DNA of 64,000 nucleotides, taken from assembly GCA_035765535.1 (NCBI GenBank), contig DASTXE010000001.1, forward strand, positions 288,322 through 352,321. The letters are read 5' to 3'. Origin of the DNA: Rickettsiales bacterium. GTDB taxonomy: Bacteria; Pseudomonadota; Alphaproteobacteria; Rickettsiales; JABCZZ01. Below, piece after piece: positions 26,134-33,000 of this stretch; position 1 is the first letter of the stretch; the number at the start of each line of letters is the position of its first letter. Below the pieces are notes generated by a model, which saw nothing but the letters and a program-made list of their open reading frames with translations, made no database searches and was not told where the DNA came from. The translations under genes were made by a program, and so were the position numbers.

Positions 26134-26779
26134 CTATGTTCTTTCCTTTGATCTGTTTAAGCAGGGTTTTCACTTCTTCATCACTGGTCTGTGAAAAATC
26201 CTGATAAAAACGGCCTACGCCGTAAAATGGCTCTGGTATATCCAGCAGGATAACGTTGTCAGCCAGAATATTGAGTGCCTCAAACGCCTCTCGGGAACTG
26301 ACAGGCGTAGCTACCACAATCTCTGCGGCTTCTTGCCTTCTCATTGCTTGCACGGCAGCGCGCATATTGGCACCTGTCGCTATGCCATCGTCAATCAGGA
26401 TCACCGTTTTCCCCTTTACATCAGGTTCCGCCTGGCCGTTGCGATAGGCATTATTTCGCCGCGCGAGTTCAGTCCTTTCAGATTTGATCACTTGTTCAAG
26501 GTTTTTGGGAGAGATATGGAAACTCCGGATTATCTCTTCATTCAGTACGATAACAACCCCCATGGCAATAGCACCCATGGCGAGCTCTTCATTCTCCGGC
26601 ACGCCAAGTTTGCGTACCAGCATCAGGTCTAGTGGGATATGCAGATGAATAGCAGCCTCATAGGCCACCGGAACGCCGCCGCGGGGCAATGCAAGAATGA
26701 TTGTATCAGGCTTGTCTTTATAAGCATTCAGCGCTCTCGCCAGTTTCTGGCCCGCGTCTTTACGATCTGTAAAATACAT
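26114..26779 (-). CDS. Phosphoribosyltransferase-domain protein
   Basis: A type I PRTase fold: LALPRGGVPVAYEAA (flexible-loop region), then the PRPP-binding motif VILIDDGIATGANMRAAV with the DD pair and GIATG loop. The protein carries an N-terminal MYFTDRKDAGQKLA segment common to the COG1926 family, in which catalysis has not been firmly established. The start at ATG 26779 (GGGGAAAT upstream) is better than the upstream in-frame one. It overlaps the erythromycin-esterase-like gene by 20 nt, a pairing seen often in proteobacterial stress clusters. Confidence 0.85.
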   Translation of the reverse strand: MYFTDRKDAGQKLARALNAYKDKPDTIILALPRGGVPVAYEAAIHLHIPLDLMLVRKLGVPENEELAMGAIAMGVVIVLNEEIIRSFHISPKNLEQVIKSERTELARRNNAYRNGQAEPDVKGKTVILIDDGIATGANMRAAVQAMRRQEAAEIVVATPVSSREAFEALNILADNVILLDIPEPFYGVGRFYQDFSQTSDEEVKTLLKQIKGKNIDEHQGA

Positions 26780-26800
26780 AAATATTTCCCCGATGAGGCA

Positions 26801-26826
26801 CCGGCGCAAGTGAAGCCTTGCGCCGG
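26801..26826. terminator. Strong hairpin after hsp20
   Basis: CCGGCGCAAG-TGAAGC-CTTGCGCCGG is a perfect 10-bp stem with a 6-nt loop between hsp20 and the phosphoribosyltransferase gene. It lacks an immediate T-run on the minus strand, so it may be a processing or attenuating hairpin and not a full stop. It would give hsp20 a higher expression than the genes beyond it. Confidence 0.55.
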
Positions 26827-26838
26827 GATTAAGAAACG

Positions 26839-27339
26839 TTATGCAGCTTCCTTAACGTCTACTTTGCGTTCTTTGGCTTGAGCTCCAGCCTGTTTCGGCA
26901 GTGTGAGAGTCAACACGCCATTCTTGAAACTGGCTTCAGCTTTCTCAAAATTAGCAGTATCCGGCAGCGCTACTACACGCTGGAATGAACCATAAGAGCG
27001 TTCCTGGCGGTAATAACCTTCTTTCTCTTCTTTCTTTTCCTCTTTCTTTTCACCCTTAATGGTGACGTAGCCGTCAGCAGTCGTTACCTGGATTTCTTTT
27101 GCATTAAGTCCTGGAAGTTCGGCGGTGATTTTGAATTCTTTGTCGGTTTCGCTGACATCCACGGCCGGAGCAAGCGTAAGGGCAGGTGCTGTAGCGCGGC
27201 TCCAACTCGGGAAGGAAAGCTCGCCGAAGAATTCATTGAACAATTTGTTCACTTCATCCTGAAATGCAACGATAGGATTGCTGCCACGGTTGACGGCAAC
27301 GGGAGTCCTGCCCAGATGCAATAATTCACGTACGGTCAT
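26839..27339 (-). CDS. Small heat-shock protein, Hsp20 / alpha-crystallin family
   Basis: An ATP-independent holdase of 166 residues. The alpha-crystallin domain runs from about residue 55 (ALTLAPAVDVSETDKEFKI) through ELPGLNAKEIQV to ASFKNGVLTLTLPK, where the conserved G-V-L motif is intact; the N terminus has SNPIVAFQDEVNKLFNEFF. An unusual charged insert KEEKKEEKEG lies in the loop before Y-x-R-x-E-R-SYGSF. The C-terminal anchor is atypical (no clear I-x-I). AAAAGGAG is a strong ribosome site, and an Fnr-type palindrome lies upstream. Confidence 0.93.
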   Translation of the reverse strand: MTVRELLHLGRTPVAVNRGSNPIVAFQDEVNKLFNEFFGELSFPSWSRATAPALTLAPAVDVSETDKEFKITAELPGLNAKEIQVTTADGYVTIKGEKKEEKKEEKEGYYRQERSYGSFQRVVALPDTANFEKAEASFKNGVLTLTLPKQAGAQAKERKVDVKEAA

Positions 27340-27420
27340 AAAATTTCTCCTTTTTGAGGTTATCCGGCTGCATGTCTCACAGCGGTTATGTATGTCTAGC
27401 AGACTATTTCATTGCCTTGT

Positions 27421-27434
27421 TTGACCGGAGTCAA
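27421..27434 (-). promoter_or_regulatory. Fnr/FixK-type operator upstream of hsp20
   Basis: The sequence TTGAC-CGGA-GTCAA is a perfect Fnr-family palindrome, extendable to 18 bp (GTTTGACCGGAGTCAAAC, 27419-27436). A weak -10-like TAGACA lies 22 nt downstream on the minus strand, which would put the site at -41.5. The centre is 88 nt upstream of the hsp20 ATG. The Crp/Fnr gene at 29.1 kb is the obvious candidate binder, though CG-flanked sites with TTGAC may be weaker than TTGAT. Confidence 0.65.
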
Positions 27435-27436
27435 AC

Positions 27437-28216
27437 TCAGCAGGAATGATGGAGTTCTGACTTTAACTGTTCCCGTAAACGAACCAGCAATCCATCAGCC
27501 AGATGAATGACATGCCCCAGTTGCTCTGCGATAAATTGAGGGGATTGTGCATCCCATTCCCAGGATTCATTCGGCGTATGTTTTACCCGCAGCTGCTTGT
27601 ATAAATCATGCGTGGCATCCCACATCTGTGTGGCAAGCTCTGACGCAATCTGAATTTCGCATTTAATACTAAGTGAAAGGGACTGGTTACCGTTCCTGAA
27701 AGTCGTATTTATGCTAATAACGACATGTTGTGCAAAATAGCCGCGAAGCTGGCTTTTTCTCTCGCGTTCGTCATAACAGTTCATATCCTTGGCGAGCTGG
27801 GAAAACTTGGTGGCCAGAAATTCGGCGCCGTCGATGTATTTACAGGAGATCCGGGTGCGGACGAGATCATGCAGTCTAGAGGCAATGTCTACAATACTGC
27901 TTTGGAATGCATCATGTTTGCCATTCATACCAGAATATTCCTGATACTGGCGGAAAAGCTTGTCCTGAATACTGGCGATGGGTTTCGCTGTAAAGGCTGG
28001 CAGTGAGAACTGCGTAAGGAGGGGATAGCCAGTCATATCTTTATATTCATCCGACCATTCCTTAAGCTTCTCCTCCGCCTGTTGCCAAAAGGGCTGTGCG
28101 CTGGCTTCTATGACCCATTGCGTACAGTTATTCGCCAGTACATTCCAGAAGCTGGGAAAGTTTTTATTCTCGATATATTCCGCCAGTTCCCTTTCGGAAA
28201 GTATGGTTATTTCCAT
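27437..28216 (-). CDS. RelA/SpoT-domain small alarmone synthetase-like protein
   Basis: A 259-residue single-domain protein. I see a RelA_SpoT synthetase pattern in this order: IVDIASRLHDLVRTRISCKY (about 108-127), matching the D-L-x-G-x-R-I strand; GYFAQHV (159-165), matching the GYRSxH element; and EIQIASELATQMWDATHDLYK (187-207), matching EIQIRTxxxxAWxxxxHxxxYK with the catalytic Glu and the His, Tyr and Lys retained. The RT after EIQI is replaced by AS, so activity is uncertain. It could make or bind (p)ppGpp. It follows the attachment-type gene by 18 nt and shares its Fnr promoter. I am moderately sure of the family. Confidence 0.65.
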   Translation of the reverse strand: MEITILSERELAEYIENKNFPSFWNVLANNCTQWVIEASAQPFWQQAEEKLKEWSDEYKDMTGYPLLTQFSLPAFTAKPIASIQDKLFRQYQEYSGMNGKHDAFQSSIVDIASRLHDLVRTRISCKYIDGAEFLATKFSQLAKDMNCYDERERKSQLRGYFAQHVVISINTTFRNGNQSLSLSIKCEIQIASELATQMWDATHDLYKQLRVKHTPNESWEWDAQSPQFIAEQLGHVIHLADGLLVRLREQLKSELHHSC

Positions 28217-28234
28217 ATAAGCGTCCTAATGGTG

Positions 28235-28759
28235 CTATCGCAATTGCTGCAGATGCTGTAAGAGCGTCTCTTCATCGCATTTGGTGTAATCTTTGGGCAA
28301 TTCTGCAACGACAGATTTTAATACATCGTCCGTGAGGTGTTTTTTAATTCCGCCCAGTATTTCCCCCGGTGCAATCAGCACCAGCCGGTCAAAGCTCTTC
28401 TCTGATTTTGCAGCGGTGAGTTTGGAAGCAATAGTTTCCAGGAAATGTTGCCTGATCTCTTCATGGAGATCTATATGCGGTTCTGCCATATGATGCGCTG
28501 TTCCATGGCTTTCGAATACCCTTTCGAGACGGTCGTTGCCGGTTTCATATTCTGCCGCGGATGTTGCCTCAAGCTTCATACCGGCCACTGGAACCAGCAC
28601 CTGTTCTCGTGATTCAGCGTAGTGTGAGTGCTTGGAGTTACCGCTGCAGGGAATACGCTTTTCCACCTGACTGTAAGTATATGTCTGAGCGGTTTTTCCA
28701 TCTGCTACCAGAAACCAGGTAATGGGAAATGGATGGCTGTGCGTTGAGTGGTGAAGCAT
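28235..28759 (-). CDS. Host-attachment-protein family (PF10116-like) protein
   Basis: A small cytoplasmic protein of 174 residues starting at ATG 28759 (GGAGG 6 nt upstream). The N-terminal strand TWFLVADGKTAQTYTY and the C-terminal block LVLIAPGEILGGIKKHLTDD...VVAELPKDYT are the family signatures of the so-called attachment-to-host proteins, relatives of archaeal/bacterial release-factor-like (baeRF) domains. Their true function is unknown; in rhizobia and relatives they are usually under oxygen-dependent control. An exceptionally good Fnr-dependent promoter precedes it. Confidence 0.75.
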   Translation of the reverse strand: MLHHSTHSHPFPITWFLVADGKTAQTYTYSQVEKRIPCSGNSKHSHYAESREQVLVPVAGMKLEATSAAEYETGNDRLERVFESHGTAHHMAEPHIDLHEEIRQHFLETIASKLTAAKSEKSFDRLVLIAPGEILGGIKKHLTDDVLKSVVAELPKDYTKCDEETLLQHLQQLR

Positions 28760-28778
28760 AAATCCTCCATAGGTTGTA

Positions 28779-28827
28779 TGAAGAATATATACATGCAAGT
28801 AGGGGCGGGAGCTTTGATTGTAATCAA
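28779..28827 (-). promoter_or_regulatory. Class II Fnr-dependent promoter
   Basis: The site TTGAT-TGTA-ATCAA (28814-28827) matches the canonical Fnr box perfectly. Exactly 22 nt downstream on the minus strand lies a -10 hexamer TATATA (28786-28791). That is the spacing of a class II promoter with the activator centred at -41.5. The predicted start of transcription is near 28779, giving a leader of about 20 nt with the GGAGG ribosome site. It drives the attachment-type gene and the alarmone-synthetase-like gene. Confidence 0.8.
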
Positions 28828-29027
28828 GCATCTATATGTCATTACTATAGTGATTATCGCTGATGCCAAAGGAATCCATTATATAATTTGTAGATTTCCT
28901 GAAATAAAATGGCGAAGTGGAAATCTAATGTAATGTAGTTTCATGAAATTATAGCAGTATCTTTCTTCTATATATTTATTTTAATTAATATTTTTAGCGG
29001 TATAATATTATGGAAATGGTTTGACTC
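28828..29027. other. AT-rich divergent intergenic stretch
   Basis: About 200 bases separate the Fnr promoter from the Crp/Fnr gene's own promoter. The stretch is strongly AT-rich (runs such as TATTTTTAGCGGTATAATATT). No gene or further dyad stands out, though a 61-codon open frame covering part of it has no ribosome site. Confidence 0.4.
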
Positions 29028-29069
29028 CAACCTCGGGTTGTGATTTTATCCAAAATATATGCATATAAT
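29028..29069 (+). promoter_or_regulatory. Dyad and -10 box upstream of the Crp/Fnr gene
   Basis: CAACC-TCG-GGTTG (29028-29040) is a perfect palindrome. It is centred 32.5 bp from the middle of a perfect -10 box TATAAT (29064-29069), which places it close to -41.5. There is no good -35. It differs from the Fnr half-site, so another activator, or a different half-site preference, may control the regulator gene. Confidence 0.45.
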
Positions 29070-29137
29070 ATAAGTCTTTATTTAACTTTTACTGGAGCAA
29101 TGGTCACAATCCAGTAGATGCTGAAAGGGAATGTGAC

Positions 29138-29899
29138 ATGGCAGACGCTATTTTCCCGAGCTCTATAAAAAGCATACCACTGTTTGCGGGCCTTACTGAG
29201 CAGGAGCGCGATAATTTGCTCAGTGCCGGGCGTACTCACAATTACTCTAAAGGCGAGCATCTGTTCATGCATGGTGACCCGCTGAAGAACTTTTATATTA
29301 TATGCAGCGGCACTGTACGCTTATACCGTTCAACAGCTGAAGGTAATGAAGTTACGACAGATATCGCCATCTCAGGCAAAACAATGTGCAAAACAGAAAT
29401 CTTTCAAGCCGCGCGCAATCACACCGTCAATGCCTTAGCCGTGGATGAGGTTGTGGTGCTGGAGTTTCCTGTAAGCTGGCTGAGGGATGCCGTTAAAAAT
29501 AATAACACGCTTGCGCTCAATGTGATTTCCGCCCTTTCGCGCTATGCCTTTATGGTCGAGGTAGAAGCGGAGCATCAGGCCACCATGTCTTCCACGCAAC
29601 TCGTAGCGTGTTTCCTGCAGCGTTTATGCATTCTGCATGAGTTCAATCCGCAAGGCTTTGAACTGCCTTATAGTAAATCGCTCATCGCTTCACGCCTGGG
29701 CATGGAATTGGAAACATTCTCACGTACGCTGCCTAAACTGAAAGAGAACGGAATCAGGGTGGAAGGTACGCGTGTCAGTATCTATGATCTGGATGCTATC
29801 GATGCCTATGTATGCGGAAACTGCTCGATCATGGAAGATTGTCCCACGCATCAGACACTGGACAAAATGATGCATAAGAAAAAAGAAGGCCTGGCGTAA
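29138..29899 (+). CDS. Crp/Fnr-family transcriptional regulator
   Basis: A cyclic-nucleotide-binding-like beta-roll (residues about 15-125: PLFAGLTEQERDNLLS, YSKGEHLFMHGDPLKNFYII, SGTVRLYR), a dimer helix, and a C-terminal HTH. The recognition helix LETFSRTLPKL has the E-x2-SR set (Glu192, Ser195, Arg196) that reads TTGAT half-sites in Fnr. The Fnr N-terminal cysteine cluster is absent, but the last 30 residues hold a C-x2-C-x5-C motif (Cys226, 229, 235), which could bind metal or sense redox. It probably controls the two Fnr sites just upstream on the other strand. Confidence 0.92.
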   Translation: MADAIFPSSIKSIPLFAGLTEQERDNLLSAGRTHNYSKGEHLFMHGDPLKNFYIICSGTVRLYRSTAEGNEVTTDIAISGKTMCKTEIFQAARNHTVNALAVDEVVVLEFPVSWLRDAVKNNNTLALNVISALSRYAFMVEVEAEHQATMSSTQLVACFLQRLCILHEFNPQGFELPYSKSLIASRLGMELETFSRTLPKLKENGIRVEGTRVSIYDLDAIDAYVCGNCSIMEDCPTHQTLDKMMHKKKEGLA

Positions 29900-30002
29900 T
29901 CCACATAATTTGCAATATGCTTATGATTATAAAAGAATATTTTATGGTTCAGTGCGTGCGGTATTGGCCTTAATAAAGGTTTAACAAATCTGCGCTATGC
30001 TA

Positions 30003-30021
30003 ACCGCGATACAAACGCGGT
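30003..30021 (+). promoter_or_regulatory. Hairpin at the start codon of the fusion gene
   Basis: ACCGCG-ATACAAA-CGCGGT forms a 6-bp GC stem with a 7-nt loop ending 5 nt before the ATG at 30027. There is no conventional ribosome-binding sequence between it and the ATG. A possible -10 (TATGCT, 29995-30000) would start transcription near the hairpin, giving an almost leaderless transcript. The arrangement may throttle translation. Confidence 0.45.
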
Positions 30022-30026
30022 AAAAA

Positions 30027-33000
30027 ATGACTGATATATATAAAATATTAAATAAAGCTTTGGAGCAAACTTACAAAAAACTCCAAAGGACAGACTATCC
30101 TAATTCCAGGATACAGTGGCCCCAAGAAGGGCTTGAGTTGCGTCCAAGCCATCGTCCTGATTTGTCGGACTTGCAGATTGCGCTGCCAAAAACTGCAAAA
30201 GCTGTTTCTGCTGTATCGGATCTATACGGCACGACTACCCTGGCTCCCCAAATAGCAAAAGCGATTATAAAAGACCTCTCGAGCGAATCCGAGTTGGCAG
30301 GTATTGAATATGGTTTTGATGCGGGGGGACCTGCGCCAGACGATGAAAAGCGGGATCCGCGCGGGCAGTATCTAAATATCCGTTTTTCAGATGCGTTTCT
30401 TGTCAGGCAGATTCAGAATATTGCGGAGAGCGAGGCGCAAGATCCTACTGCCAAAAAACAAAAGATATTGATCGATTATGGCAGCCCGAATATCGGCAAG
30501 GCTATGCATGTGGGGCATATCCGGTCGGGTGTGATAGGACAATCCCTGCATAATCTGGCCGAAAAACTGGGCCATACGGTCATTGCGGACAGTCATGTAG
30601 GGGACTGGGGACAGCCGATGGGGATGATTATAGCGGAACTGAAAAGCAGGTTTCCGCACTGGTCTTGCTTTCAATCAGATTTCAACCCGCGAAGTGGATT
30701 TGAATTACCCATCAGCGAAAACGGTGGGGAGGGGGAACTAAGTATAAGCGAACTTAATGCCGTATACCCGACTGCTTCCCAAAAGGCTAAGGACGATGCG
30801 GATTTCCTGGAACTTGTCAGGCAGACAACGGCAGATCTGCAGTCGGGGCAATATCCGGGGTATACGGAATTGTGGCGCGCTTTCAGAGCGCAGTCATTGA
30901 AGCAGGTGAATGAGACATACGGAAAACTCGGGGTTTCATTCGACAGAGAAGAGGGAGAAAGCGCTTATCATGACGAAATAGGCGAAATGATCGAAGAACT
31001 GACTGCCAGAGGACTGGTCAGGAGGAATGAAGAAGATGAACTGGTCATGGATGTTGACAGAACAGCGCTCATAAAAGGATTGGAGGAGCGAGGCATCATT
31101 GTACGGTACGGTTCATCATTGTTTGTGAATAAGGATAAGGAACAACTGCTTACCGATATTGTCGGACGGGAATTTCTACAGTCCAAGGCGGATGGCACAT
31201 TGCGAAGAAATCACAATGGGCAGTTAATAATTGCCGCCAGCCGGACGGAAATGATTGCTACGCTTAAGGAAGGCGGAATAGTGCATGCGGATGCGGATGG
31301 TCAACTGGTCGTTGATAAGGAGAAAAGCGACTACATTGCTGCTCTGCGCGAGCAGGGGCTGCTGACACGTCAAGGCGAAGATGTTGAAAGGAATAAAGAG
31401 GGCGAGCCGATTATCGACCCAAACAAAATCCAGGATATAGCGATCCGCCCCATTAAGCTGCAGACATCCGATGGAGCTTATACTTACGGCGCATCGGACC
31501 TGGCTGCTATCCGCAAAAGAGTCCGGGAAGACGGGCCCGATGCTATCTGGTATGTCGTGGATAAAAGACAAGGCCCGCATTTTGAGCAGGTGTTCAGGGC
31601 GGCTAAGATAGCTGGCTATTCGGGTGATACTCGGCTTGAGCATCTTGCATTCGGCACATATAACGGGCCGGATGGAAAACCGTTCAGGACTCGCGCGGGC
31701 GGTATCATGTCGCTCGAGCATATGCTTCAGGCTGCGGAAGATGAAGTAAAAAGGAATTGCAGTGTTGATAAGGATAATATTCCCGGACTGGCCGCTTCTT
31801 CGCTCATCTTTAACGACTTGATTAACAATCCGGAATCGGATGTCACTTTTCTCTCGGAGCAGTTGCTGGAATTTGGCGGGAAATCGGTTGCCTCTGTGGA
31901 ATACGCTTATGGCCATTTGAGTTCGCTGCTGCAAAAACCACTGAATGATGCGTCCCCCGAAGGGATTTCTCTAGATGCTCCGACGAGGCAGCTTGCAATG
32001 CTGCTTACACAAAAAGAGCATATCATGGAACGCGCTTTTGAACTGCGCACGCCTAACCTTATGACGGAATATCTGTATGATGTATCGAGGGCTTTTGACA
32101 GAGTATATCGCGATCTTGATGCTGCAGAAGCAACCATCACCCCATTTATGGCGTCCCTGGCGAAAGCGACCCAAAGTACAATGGAGGAATACGCCAAGAT
32201 TCTGGGTATTACACTGACAAGTGGAGTCCGGCGCAAAGCGGAGGAGCATACCAAAAATATTGAAGCTATTAATACTGCGCTTCTAGATAATGTTCCGCCA
32301 CCGCCGCCGCGGCAATCTCAACCTGTGCCTTTGGCGGAAGGCGAGTTTGATGCTTTTAAACAAAAATGTGAGCGGTTTGCAGATCTCCTGGAGGCTAAAA
32401 GGCCGGAATTGCTGAAAGCACTGCAGATATATGAGCCCGCTTCAACGGCTGAAGATGAAATTGATCTGGCCTGCCGTTGCCTGCGCGATCTGGACCAGTA
32501 CAGGGATAATTTTACGCATAAAGTTCCTAAAGTAGCCGCGCTTTTGCATGCGAACCTGCCGATCTATTATTATGTGGTATTAGGCGTGATTCCCTCGCTG
32601 ATGGCGCAGGAAGTGCATGTCAGACCCAATCAGCATATGCAGGATAAAAAAGTGATCGATGCGCTGAAAGCAATACAGATCGATCCCGATGATTCCGGCA
32701 AGAATATATTCAATTATTTCGATAATATTATCACTCACGCTAAAATGGGGAGGGATCAGTTCTTCGCCACGCATCTTGCTAACTGCGATTACGGTATTGT
32801 GAACGGTTCTTATGAAGCCGGGCATGAATTAATGACTAAATATATGAAACCAGGGGCGGTTTTGGTTTCAGAAGGCAAGCATCACGATCCTTTTATTGTT
32901 ACTTCAACGGCGGATATTCCTAAAGCGGTCGAGCGTGCGGTGCATCTTAAAGCATATAACGGCGGGCAGGAATGTGCCGCGCCGGATGCGATATTGGTGC

